64,000 bases of DNA from Hydrogenimonas cancrithermarum (GTDB lineage Bacteria > Campylobacterota > Campylobacteria > Campylobacterales > Hydrogenimonadaceae). Where the stretch lies: contig NZ_AP027370.1 in assembly GCF_030296055.1 (NCBI RefSeq), forward strand, positions 1,724,501 to 1,788,500, in the 5' to 3' direction. Positions 7,800 to 15,902 of this stretch are shown in pieces. Made by a program: the position numbers and the translations under genes. The first letter of the stretch is position 1; every line of letters starts with the position of its first letter. The notes below the pieces were generated by a model that had not been told where the DNA came from, did not search any database, and saw only the letters and a program-made list of their open reading frames with translations.

Positions 7800-8605
7800 A
7801 AGACGTATCCTATGCGAAGTGAGACGATCTGGTTTTTCGTCGTGCTTCGGGGCTCGATATACCCCTGGCCGCTCGAACCGTAAGCGGCCTCGGATTCATC
7901 GATATCCCAGTAGTCGTAGGCGTAGTTGCCCTGCAGATAGAACTGCCGGGTAACGTTCCATGTCAGAGGGATGTCCAGATGAAAACCGTTCGTCGTGCCG
8001 AGATCGAGTGTGACGCCGCCATCGAGAGAGGCGTCGAGTTTCGGGGCGATGGCGTGCTGGTAGTGGACCGAAGCGCCGATGGACCATGCCGGCACGGGCG
8101 ACCATCTCGTACCCAGGCCGATGAGAAGGTAGGGCCACTTGTAGGCTTCATCGTACCCGTATCCGTCGTGGTTATCGAGATTGCGCTGCCAGTGGCGGTA
8201 ACCCGCCCCCATGAAAGCGCGCATCGCATAGTCGCTTCGGGCCTCTTCCGCGGCGAGCCTGATCTCTCCGGTGTAGATCTCCACATCCGTCGTTCCCCGG
8301 TAGGGCGTAGCGCCGCTTCCGTCCGATACGAAGCCGTCGTAGTCGCTCGAGCCTCGCGCGTAGGAAAAAAGAAGTTTCAGATAGGGGCGGGCCGTTTCGT
8401 GGCGGATCGGCTCGAAATCGAGGCGAAGGGCCGTTTCGAAGCCGGTGATGTCGGAGAAGCCGGAGGTTTCACCGTCGAGATAATCGCCGTTTGCGTCCCG
8501 CTCTTCATAATCGAAATTCACCATCTGCCCGCCGATATAGATATCGTGTGCGAAGAGCGAAGTGTGTAAAAGTGCGATCAGTGCCATAATCTTCATTCTA
8601 TTCAT
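7796..8605 (-). CDS. Outer-membrane beta-barrel protein within the T2SS operon
   Basis: A 269-residue protein with a signal peptide (MNRMKIMALIALLHTSLFA). Alternating amphipathic strands follow, and it ends in GYVF, a typical BAM-recognised C-terminal Phe. The body is rich in aromatic and acidic residues (YARGSSDYDGF, YRHWQRNLDNHDGYGYDEAYKWPYL). The start is chosen because it overlaps the gspL-like stop by 8 nt and gives a proper signal peptide. It has 4-nt coupling to the gspM-like gene. No family is recognised. Its place between gspL- and gspM-like genes suggests an accessory outer-membrane part of this secretion machine or a dedicated client. Confidence 0.75.
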   Translation of the reverse strand: MNRMKIMALIALLHTSLFAHDIYIGGQMVNFDYEERDANGDYLDGETSGFSDITGFETALRLDFEPIRHETARPYLKLLFSYARGSSDYDGFVSDGSGATPYRGTTDVEIYTGEIRLAAEEARSDYAMRAFMGAGYRHWQRNLDNHDGYGYDEAYKWPYLLIGLGTRWSPVPAWSIGASVHYQHAIAPKLDASLDGGVTLDLGTTNGFHLDIPLTWNVTRQFYLQGNYAYDYWDIDESEAAYGSSGQGYIEPRSTTKNQIVSLRIGYVF

Positions 8606-9329
8606 GAACACATCCTTTTTGCGCGCTACAGGTGAGTTTGCCGATTTTTCCCTGAAGAGAGCGTTTGATGGCATCGCGAAGTTTTCGTTGCCGGGCCATC
8701 GTGCTTTCGTAACGCTTGACCAGCGACTCGATCTCGTAAAGCGAACGCTCGGTACGTGTATCGTCGACCATTTTCCGAACGGCATGCAGGCTCTGGTAGC
8801 GAAGAGAGAGGTCGAAAAGCGCCGCGATGGCGAGCAAAGCCACGAGCGCCGTCAGCGACTTTCTTCCCACGCCTCCACGCTCGGCCCGGTTACACGGCTG
8901 GGCGATGGCTGGAAAATCGAGAGAATCCAGCGAGGGGAGACTCGTGTTCTCGTTCTCCATCTCGATACAGATCCCGTTGAGCTTCTCCGCGACCAGGCCG
9001 TCGTCGATTCGAAGCGGCATCTGCTCCGAAAACTGTTGCAGGAAATAGCAGGGGGCGTTTTTGGCACCCGTTTCGTCGATCCGTCGGGCGAGCAGGTCGG
9101 CGTCGTACGCGTAGCAGTCGAAGCTCTCTCCTCTTTTTTCCACGAAAATCGCGCGATAGGTTTCAGGGCGTGATGCGAGAAAGGCATCGGCCAGTTTTCT
9201 GGCTTTTGCCAAGGAGCGTGTCGGAAATTTGGCATTGGCATACCAATAGAGTGAAGGGGATACGACGACGATCTCCTCTTCTCTCTCTTTGCGAACGGTA
9301 CTGTCCTCTCTGATGTAGTGTAGTGCCAA
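8598..9329 (-). CDS. GspL-like platform protein, first gene of the T2SS operon
   Basis: A 243-residue protein. The N-terminal cytoplasmic part of about 150 residues has no motifs recognised here. One membrane helix (about residues 160-175, SLTALVALLAIAALFDLSL) and a short periplasmic coiled coil follow. This is the topology of GspL/PilN-type proteins that recruit GspE. No ATG is present near the start, so a TTG at 9329 behind AAAGGCAGGG is used. This is the first gene of the minus-strand operon; the promoter should lie in the AT-rich spacer to its right. Confidence 0.6.
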   Translation of the reverse strand: MALHYIREDSTVRKEREEEIVVVSPSLYWYANAKFPTRSLAKARKLADAFLASRPETYRAIFVEKRGESFDCYAYDADLLARRIDETGAKNAPCYFLQQFSEQMPLRIDDGLVAEKLNGICIEMENENTSLPSLDSLDFPAIAQPCNRAERGGVGRKSLTALVALLAIAALFDLSLRYQSLHAVRKMVDDTRTERSLYEIESLVKRYESTMARQRKLRDAIKRSLQGKIGKLTCSAQKGCVHE

Positions 9330-9544
9330 ACCCTGCCTTTATTAGATAAAAACTCCGATAGCCGGAAAAAAAACGCGTTAAGTTTAAACCATTATAGTCA
9401 ACAGTCGATAAATATTTATTGAATGGATGTTATTGGGATATCCTGTTTCGCCTGGATCGTGACAATCCAAGGCAACGGCTAAATCTTGCCCAAAAAGAGT
9501 CGATAGATATTAGGATAATTTTCTATAAATATGAAGGAGTTAGA
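9330..9544. promoter_or_regulatory. Divergent promoter region between T2SS operon and barrel gene
   Basis: 215 bp between divergent genes. It is AT-rich around 9340-9420, with several A/T tracts suited to promoters in both directions. A structured patch follows at 9450-9473: GCCT-GGAT pairs with ATCC-A-AGGC around a 7-nt loop. Closer to the plus-strand gene, TATAAA (about 9522) and the ribosome binding site AAGGAGT (9535-9541) are visible. No known riboswitch class was recognised. Confidence 0.5.
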
Positions 9545-10858
9545 ATGCGACAATGGTTTCGAAGCGGTTTCGGTTTGTGTGTCGCCGCGGCTGCGGCGCA
9601 GGCGATGAGTTTTCAGCCTCTCGGATTTCAGAGTATGGGGATGGGCGGTGCCGGCGTGGCGAGTGCCAGCGGTTCGATGGCGGCCTACTACAACCCGGCA
9701 CTGCTGGCGGCGCACGACTATACGACCGAAGTGACGCTCTCGGCGGGTGTCGGGGTCGCCGAGTACAATCTGGCGGAAAATATCGATACACTCAGCGACA
9801 ACGATCTGACGGGAACGATCGAACGGATCGCAAACAATGCCCCGGTCGACGGAAGCAACACGGCCAATGGCGATGCGGCGAGAATGGCAGAGTCTCTCGA
9901 AATCCTGCAGAAGATGTCCGGTGAGACGAGTGGGCTGATCCTGACTCCTGGCGGTGCGTTTGGGGTTCAGATGAAAAACTTCGCGGTGGGTGTCTATGTC
10001 ACATCCGAAGGGACGGCGGAACCGGTGATCGATCCGGACCATTTGCAGCTGATCGTCAAGAAAAACGTAAGCGGGACGGATTACTATGCGGAGTACGACC
10101 CCGCGACGGACTCCTATAAAGCTTCCGACGAAACTGCCTACGTCAACGGTTCGCTCGACTATGCATTGCAAAACGACCTGACCTACCTCTCTTTGAAAGG
10201 GCTCAGTGTTGGAGAGGTCCCTTTCAGTTACGGCCACGCTTTCGACACTTCCATCGGGACGATCGGTGTGGGCGGGTCGCTGAAATATATGTATGGCATG
10301 ACCTACGATACTCATGTCAGCATCGATACGAGTTCGGGCGATCTTGGCGATTCGTTCAAGGACAGAGACAAATCGACCTCCTCTTTCGGTGTCGACCTGG
10401 GTGCTTTCTACACGCCCAGTGCGCTGCCAGAGCTTCGTGTCGGCGTTGTCGGCAAGAACCTCAATACCCCCGAGTTCGATACCGTGACGGGCGATACCTA
10501 CAAGATCGACCCGATGGCGAGAGCTGGTATCTACTATGCGGGGCTCGACCATTGGCTCGACATCGCCCTCGATGTCGACCTGACATCCAACAAGACCTTC
10601 CTCGACGACATCGACAGCCAGTATATCGGCGGGGGCGTCAACGTCCATCCTGTCGACTGGTTTTCGTTCCGCCTGGGGGCGATGCAGAATATGGCGGACA
10701 GTACGCTCGGCACAATCGTCACGGCGGGCCTCGGTTTGGGTGTCAAACAGTTCCAACTCGACATTTCGGCGATGATGAGCACCAAAACCGGTTACTACGA
10801 CGGCGATGAAATTCCGCGTTACGCCAGAGTCAATCTGGCGCTCGTTTCGCGCTGGTAG
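9545..10858 (+). CDS. Outer-membrane beta-barrel protein, TraF_2 / FadL-like
   Basis: A 437-residue protein starting at an ATG with the strong site AAGGAGT. It has a signal peptide (MRQWFRSGFGLCVAAAAAQAMS) directly followed by FQPLGFQSMGMGGAGVASASGSMAAYYNPALLA, the glycine-rich N-terminal plug signature of PorV/FadL/TraF_2-type barrels. Alternating strands run to the end, which finishes in Trp (LALVSRW). Proteins of this type sit in the outer membrane; FadL members move hydrophobic compounds, while TraF_2 members have no settled role. It is transcribed divergently from the T2SS operon and stands alone. Confidence 0.82.
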   Translation: MRQWFRSGFGLCVAAAAAQAMSFQPLGFQSMGMGGAGVASASGSMAAYYNPALLAAHDYTTEVTLSAGVGVAEYNLAENIDTLSDNDLTGTIERIANNAPVDGSNTANGDAARMAESLEILQKMSGETSGLILTPGGAFGVQMKNFAVGVYVTSEGTAEPVIDPDHLQLIVKKNVSGTDYYAEYDPATDSYKASDETAYVNGSLDYALQNDLTYLSLKGLSVGEVPFSYGHAFDTSIGTIGVGGSLKYMYGMTYDTHVSIDTSSGDLGDSFKDRDKSTSSFGVDLGAFYTPSALPELRVGVVGKNLNTPEFDTVTGDTYKIDPMARAGIYYAGLDHWLDIALDVDLTSNKTFLDDIDSQYIGGGVNVHPVDWFSFRLGAMQNMADSTLGTIVTAGLGLGVKQFQLDISAMMSTKTGYYDGDEIPRYARVNLALVSRW

Positions 10859-11077
10859 AGAAACTTTTCCAACCCCTTCGCCAAGGCGCGGTATCGCTTC
10901 ACCGCGCCATGGTCGCCTCTTCAAATCCGCTCCCCATCCTTTTTCGTCTACGTTTTAAATATAAGGATGGCATGAACTCCCACGGTGATCGTTTTCTTAA
11001 AGTAAGTTTTACAAAATTTATAAATTTTTAATCTTTTGGGTTCTATAATGAGTATATACCAACAAAAAGGATGAATT
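10859..11077 (+). promoter_or_regulatory. Hairpin and promoter before lipoprotein gene
   Basis: The spacer holds a perfect 8-bp hairpin (GGCGCGGT, 8-nt loop, ACCGCGCC) about 25 bp after the barrel gene. Only a short T run follows further on, so it is a weak terminator candidate. Further downstream are an AT-rich stretch, a -10 box TATAAT near 11045 and the ribosome binding site AAAGGATG just before the lipoprotein ATG. Confidence 0.6.
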
Positions 11078-12490
11078 ATGAGTTGGAAACGAACAATAGC
11101 CGTTTCGGCGGTGACAGCGGCTCTCGTTGTCATGACCGGATGTGGAGGCGGAGGTTCAAGCAGTAACGCGTGCGGTACGCTACCGGCGTGGACAGCAGTG
11201 AAAGCTCCGATGCAAAATTCCGAGAATGTCCAAAACGCGATGAGTACGTTGTACCACGTCGGGCTAGTCGGATCCGAACTAGTGTATGAAGGAAAAGAGG
11301 TGTCGTCGGAAGATACCACCACCGACAAGAGCGCTCTGCAGAAGCTGGCGGATCGTTTCAATGTCCTTCGAAGCGATGGCTTGGCTGCGGTGGAGAGTAT
11401 GTCGCCAAGTGGGATGGACCTGAATGGTGAATCGCATGAAGTAAACTGTAGTGTCAGTGGTACACGTACCGTGACATACGACGAAAACGAGAGTGAACAG
11501 TATGAGCTAGCGACCTATCAGTTCAATAATTGTAAGGAGTACGAGGGATTTTTAGAGGATCTGGTAGAGCAGATCGTTGCTTTTTATGGTTTGGATAGTG
11601 TGGAGAATGGTGATGGGTACGAACCCACGACCGATACCTATACGTTCAATGGGGAGATTTTGTTGAAGAAGTATTGGGGAGAGGACGCCAACAGCACATG
11701 GGATGGATACCGCATCGATGCCGACGAGTTGACCGTGAAGATGGAAAACAATGAAACACTGGACAAAGGGACATTGGATGCAACCATCTATGCGCAATTC
11801 GAAGAGAGAAAAATGGAGCGGACGGCATCCGAGCCTATCCTCCAGCTCGAGGATGCCACGGAAAGCACGACCCTCTCTCTTCTAAGCGACGGATGCCTGA
11901 GCCTGGTGGCGTATGCAGACGATGGGAATAACTCGACAATCAAAGTCGCCGACGCCAATCTGCAGGCGGTCGATTTCAATGCGACGGCAGTGAAATACAC
12001 AGTAGCGGACACAGTAGGTACAACGGTTTCGCTCGACGGCTACATCGGAACGAGTGGGTATGTGGCGTTGGCTGCAGGTATTGCAGTAGACCCTGCGCAG
12101 CAGATCGATCTGGGGGGATTCGCGCTTTACGGCGAAAACTTCGAATTCAATATCGAGAAGACGGGACTTGAAGAGAACGTGACCGTGAGCGGAACGCTCG
12201 CGACACCCTGCATGGGAGGCGCGGTCACCTACAGCGGTCAGATGAATGTCTATGCCAAGTATGATAGCCAGGATGGCAACGATAGTGCATTACCATACAC
12301 AGGCAGCGTCCTTCTTCAGGGGGCGACCAATGCGGCCGTCGATTTCAATCTCGACGAGAACAACCAGACCTACGCCACGACATCCGTAGATACGAACAAA
12401 ACCTACGGAAGTTGGGAAGCGTTGATCGAAGGCAACTGTACGGCGCTCTTCGAAGGGGTTTCCGGTTCTTCTCTTCCAGTTGGCCCTTAA
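11078..12490 (+). CDS. Large lipoprotein of unknown function
   Basis: A 470-residue predicted lipoprotein. The N-terminus MSWKRTIAVSAVTAALVVMT leads to a lipobox with the lipidated Cys at residue 22, followed by a Gly/Ser linker (GGGGSSS). The body is acidic and Thr/Asn-rich, beta-strand-like, with scattered Cys pairs. No domain is recognised. It has its own promoter (TATAAT, AAAGGATG) and ends at a convergent terminator shared with the subtilase gene. It is probably surface or periplasm-facing and may be a partner of the neighbouring secreted proteins, but nothing in the sequence proves that. Confidence 0.85.
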   Translation: MSWKRTIAVSAVTAALVVMTGCGGGGSSSNACGTLPAWTAVKAPMQNSENVQNAMSTLYHVGLVGSELVYEGKEVSSEDTTTDKSALQKLADRFNVLRSDGLAAVESMSPSGMDLNGESHEVNCSVSGTRTVTYDENESEQYELATYQFNNCKEYEGFLEDLVEQIVAFYGLDSVENGDGYEPTTDTYTFNGEILLKKYWGEDANSTWDGYRIDADELTVKMENNETLDKGTLDATIYAQFEERKMERTASEPILQLEDATESTTLSLLSDGCLSLVAYADDGNNSTIKVADANLQAVDFNATAVKYTVADTVGTTVSLDGYIGTSGYVALAAGIAVDPAQQIDLGGFALYGENFEFNIEKTGLEENVTVSGTLATPCMGGAVTYSGQMNVYAKYDSQDGNDSALPYTGSVLLQGATNAAVDFNLDENNQTYATTSVDTNKTYGSWEALIEGNCTALFEGVSGSSLPVGP

Positions 12491-12503
12491 TGCCTGACCG
12501 AAG

Positions 12504-12522
12504 GCCGTCCATTCAGGACGGC
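12504..12522. terminator. Shared convergent terminator
   Basis: Perfect 7-bp stem GCCGTCC / ATTCA / GGACGGC between two convergent genes, flanked by AAG on the left and TTTCTC on the right. The stop codon of the minus-strand subtilase gene lies inside the hairpin. The T tract is short, so termination may be moderate. Confidence 0.75.
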
Positions 12523-15152
12523 TTTCTCTCCTCGAATTTTCCCCATACCCAACCTATCGAGACGAACCCCGCCAAACTCAGGAGTAAAAAGAGTGTATCG
12601 ATGAGCGGTGCGCCGCCATGCGTTGAAGAGAAATGCAGCGGTTCGGTCAGGTTGACGTCACCGTTTCCCATCGGGGCGGGGATGGCGAGAGACTCCGTTT
12701 TTTTCGTAGGAGCGTTTTCTCCCGTGAGGCCGGCGACGAGATAGAAACCTTCGCTCGGAACGTAGAGCGCGGAGGCTGCGCAACGCTTTTGCGAAAGCAC
12801 ATAGAGGGAATCGGAGCGGTTCGACCAGCCATCTTTTTCGGGATCGAAGAGCAAGAGACTGTCGGAACATTTTCCATCGGCCGTCTTTCCGCCTGCGACG
12901 AGAATGGTGGGCGTTCCCCGTGTGTCGTACCCTTGCGCGGCGCCCATGAAGGCGAGTGGTATCGGCATCGGCGACATTTTCTCCCATCGGCCCGTTTCGG
13001 GGTCGTAGCGCTCGACGCTTCGAAGGAGGGCACCGTCGGAAAAGCCGCCGAAAACATAGAGTTCGCCACGGTAGGAGACCATGGCGTGTGCGGCACGCCG
13101 CTCCTGCATGGAGGCGAGTGTTTCCCATCTGTCCGTATCGGTGTCGTAACGGTAGAGCGTGTCCACTTCGCTGCCGGATTCCGAAGAGAGCATCCCCCCA
13201 CTCAGATAGATATCTTCGCCGATGCGTGCCGCCTTGGCATGGCGAAGCGGCACGGGAAGAGGTGCGCCTTCCCGCCATTGGGACGTTGCCGTGTCGTAGA
13301 TGTGAAGTTTCGCGCTGGTGGCACCCCCGTTGTCGTATCCGCCGAAGAGATAGATCGAACCGTTCCATAAAATGGCTGCGGCGCCCGATCGTGTTTCCGG
13401 CAGCATGGAGATCTGGTCCCACAGGCCTCTCTCGATGTCGTACCGTTCGAGCGTGTCCGAGTCGGGTCCGCCACCGAGATAGATCTCCCGGCCGTTGGCG
13501 ACGGCGAAGCCGTGGGGGTGTACGAAGCGCGGTTCGCTTACGGGCCGCCATGCGGTTGCGGTAATCGTTTCGGAAAGGAGCCCGTAGGCATCTTCGACGA
13601 AAAGGTTTTTTCCGCTTTCGATCGAAGGGGCCGATGCCTCGATGCGTGTATCGGACCATGATCGTATGGAGGCGTCGGTTGCGTTGCCGTCGCCATCGAC
13701 AAACTCGACGCGGCCACGTTGATGCCCGAACCCTTCGCCCGTGAGCGTGAAGGTCGAGCCTTCACACACCCCTTGCAGCGGAGCGGCGGTGGATAGCTCC
13801 ACCTTCGCGGCATCAGCCAGAAGAGAGGCGGCGGCGTTCAGGCGGCCGGAGGTGGCGGTACGGTTTTCGAGATTCGCAAGGGTTTCCGCTTTTTTCAGGA
13901 TGCGGGCTTTGCGGATCGTGGCGTTTTCATCGGGGTAGAGCGATGCGACAAGGCCGACCGTGCCGGTGACGAACGGTGTCGCTTCCGAAGTTCCCGAAAT
14001 GAAACCGTAGGATTCATCGGGCAGCGTGCTCAATATATCGACCCCGGGGGCCGCGATATCCACACTCTCCTTTCCGTAGTTCGAAAACGAAGCCAGTGAA
14101 TCGTTTCGATCGGTCGCGGCGACCGAGACGATGTTTTTTGCATTGTAGGAAGCGGGGAACTCGGCGAAAAAGCCGTCGTTGTTTCGGCCGCTGTTGCCGG
14201 CGGCGGCACAGAAGAGGATTCCCGCGTCGCCAAGCGCCTCGATGGCGAGGTGAAGCGGGTCGTCCTGGTTTCCGCTGCGGCTTCCGAAGGATGCATTGAC
14301 CGCGACGAGATTGACCATCTTCTCTTTCATGACGAGGAGGTATTCGATCCCTTCGAGAACGTCGCTGTCGTAGATGTATCCATCGGGCCTCAACACTTTC
14401 ACCGCCATCATTTTGATGTGCCAGTCAACGCCGCTGATGCCGATGCCGTTGTCGCCGACGGCTCCTACGATTCCTGCGACATTGGTTCCATGGCCGTGTG
14501 TGTCCATCGGGTCCGGATCGTTCTCTCCGTCTGGCTGGGCGGCGAAATCGTAGCCGTAAATATCGTCGACATAACCGTTTCCGTCGTCGTCGACCCCTTC
14601 GATCCCCGCCATCTCTTCGCCGTTGACCCAGATATTTTCCCTCAAGTCGCTATGCCGGTAGTCGATGCCGGTATCGAGTATCGCGACGACGACATCGGAG
14701 GAGCCGACCGTGAGGTCCCATGCATTTTCGACATGAATGTCGGCTCCCGGCGAGCCGCTCTCTCCTTCGACTTCCTGTCCCGTATTGCGCAATCCCCACT
14801 GTTTTTGGAAATCGGGATCGTTGGGAATGGTGCTGAGGCGGCGTCTGTAGTTTGGAGATACCGCAATGACACGCGGGTCCTGCCTGAGCTTCTCGCAGAG
14901 CGTTTCGGTGGAGAGGGAGGAGCGTACCCGGGCGAAGATTTTGCCGCTTCTGCCTGAGAGCCGTTTCAACAGGCCGATGGCCAGATCCTGCATCGGAAGA
15001 AGTGCATGGATCGATTGGAGAGCCGATTGGTCTTTGTAGACGACGAGTGCCTCGTTCGGGGCGTAATCGTCCCCGCTTTGGGCGGCGAAAGCGGAATAAC
15101 CCATAATAGAAAGAAGGCATACGATGCCGAACCTTCGCAAACGGCCTCTCAT
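12513..15152 (-). CDS. Secreted S8 subtilase with TIG and kelch domains, exosortase client
   Basis: An 879-residue secreted serine protease. The signal peptide (about 1-23) precedes an inhibitor-like propeptide (about 30-105). The S8 catalytic domain has Asp160 (AILDTG), His219 (DTHGHG), Asn320 (AAAGN) and Ser389 (SGTSEATP). An IPT/TIG domain (about 460-530) and about five kelch repeats (about 545-815) follow. The C-terminus is a short Pro-containing stretch (PLIDTLF), one membrane helix and a basic tail (KFEERKPS). That tripartite end resembles exosortase sorting signals, and the gene overlaps the exosortase-family gene by 4 nt. The likely product is a protease anchored or released at the cell surface by that enzyme. 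The kelch propeller suggests carbohydrate or protein binding. Confidence 0.9.
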   Translation of the reverse strand: MRGRLRRFGIVCLLSIMGYSAFAAQSGDDYAPNEALVVYKDQSALQSIHALLPMQDLAIGLLKRLSGRSGKIFARVRSSLSTETLCEKLRQDPRVIAVSPNYRRRLSTIPNDPDFQKQWGLRNTGQEVEGESGSPGADIHVENAWDLTVGSSDVVVAILDTGIDYRHSDLRENIWVNGEEMAGIEGVDDDGNGYVDDIYGYDFAAQPDGENDPDPMDTHGHGTNVAGIVGAVGDNGIGISGVDWHIKMMAVKVLRPDGYIYDSDVLEGIEYLLVMKEKMVNLVAVNASFGSRSGNQDDPLHLAIEALGDAGILFCAAAGNSGRNNDGFFAEFPASYNAKNIVSVAATDRNDSLASFSNYGKESVDIAAPGVDILSTLPDESYGFISGTSEATPFVTGTVGLVASLYPDENATIRKARILKKAETLANLENRTATSGRLNAAASLLADAAKVELSTAAPLQGVCEGSTFTLTGEGFGHQRGRVEFVDGDGNATDASIRSWSDTRIEASAPSIESGKNLFVEDAYGLLSETITATAWRPVSEPRFVHPHGFAVANGREIYLGGGPDSDTLERYDIERGLWDQISMLPETRSGAAAILWNGSIYLFGGYDNGGATSAKLHIYDTATSQWREGAPLPVPLRHAKAARIGEDIYLSGGMLSSESGSEVDTLYRYDTDTDRWETLASMQERRAAHAMVSYRGELYVFGGFSDGALLRSVERYDPETGRWEKMSPMPIPLAFMGAAQGYDTRGTPTILVAGGKTADGKCSDSLLLFDPEKDGWSNRSDSLYVLSQKRCAASALYVPSEGFYLVAGLTGENAPTKKTESLAIPAPMGNGDVNLTEPLHFSSTHGGAPLIDTLFLLLSLAGFVSIGWVWGKFEERKPS

Positions 15153-15646
15153 TCGAAATCCTTTCTGCCGATCGTAACGGCTTTTATAAAGATATAGTAG
15201 AGAACGAAAACGGAAAAGAGCATTCCGTAACGCCCTATGAAGTCATGGGAGAGATGAAAGAGACGGGGATCGATCGAAACCATATAGGCGATGAGCGACA
15301 GACGCAGCAGGTTGGCCAACACGACGAAGAGATATCCGAGCGCGAGCCATAGCGTTTTTTCCGCCAACGATGCGTTGTATGCCAGAATGGCGGAGGCAAG
15401 AAGCAGATAGAAGCCAAATCCGTTGCATGCGTCGTCGATTACGAGCCTGAACCCGTGTATCGAAAAGGAGGCTATGTGATCCGGCACGGAAGGTATGCGA
15501 AGCAGCTCGAACAGCGTTTCCAGCGATTCGACAGTCAACCATGTCTGTAGATGGACGAATACGAAAAGGGGAGAGAAATATTGGAAATAGAAGAGTGAAA
15601 AGAGAAGAAATATCCATAAAACATATCTTTTCGCATAATGATACAT
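15149..15646 (-). CDS. Exosortase/archaeosortase-family transpeptidase
   Basis: A 165-residue polytopic membrane protein. The three catalytic positions of the exosortase/archaeosortase family are visible: Cys74 in DDACNGFGFYLL, Arg115 in ANLLRLSL and His134 in LSHDFIGRYGML. It is shorter than standard EpsH-type exosortases but near the size of the compact dedicated forms. It is first in a two-gene operon with the subtilase, with a 4-nt overlap (ATGA). One enzyme beside one substrate with a C-terminal helix is the typical dedicated-pair arrangement. It probably cleaves the subtilase C-terminal signal. The subtype is not assigned. Confidence 0.87.
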   Translation of the reverse strand: MYHYAKRYVLWIFLLFSLFYFQYFSPLFVFVHLQTWLTVESLETLFELLRIPSVPDHIASFSIHGFRLVIDDACNGFGFYLLLASAILAYNASLAEKTLWLALGYLFVVLANLLRLSLIAYMVSIDPRLFHLSHDFIGRYGMLFSVFVLYYIFIKAVTIGRKDFE

Positions 15647-15902
15647 ATACAGATGTTAACATAATATCGTATATAAATTCAATGGTGTGCCGAAAGGGTA
15701 ACCTGGGCGAGCGTTTTGTATCCACAGAGCGATGGCGATGTCGAGGTTTCACGACGGAGAAGTCAATCCGTTGCTTTTCGTTTCATTGAAAATTTATCAT
15801 ACCTTGGATAGGATACTCCGAAAGGTGCTTCGTGTTCGGAAGCTTCGAATGGGTGAATCGCTTGCCCATTCATGGAAATTTATTGAAAGAAGGATGGGAA
15901 AA
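15647..15902. promoter_or_regulatory. Divergent promoter region, exosortase operon / large lipoprotein
   Basis: 256 bp between divergent starts. An AT-rich core at about 15640-15690 (ATAATATCGTATATAAATTC) can serve promoters both ways. The part nearer the plus-strand gene is open in the lipoprotein frame from 15732, but the first good start is at 15903. No riboswitch or other RNA was recognised in 15690-15890. Confidence 0.5.

Noticed and set aside
9479-10924. A 481-codon open frame on the minus strand
   Set aside because: It is antisense to the barrel protein, which has a signal peptide, family motif and ribosome binding site.
15690-15890. c-di-GMP or other riboswitch before the giant lipoprotein
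   Set aside because: Some GGTAACC-like pieces looked suggestive, but the conserved cores and pairing of known classes could not be matched.
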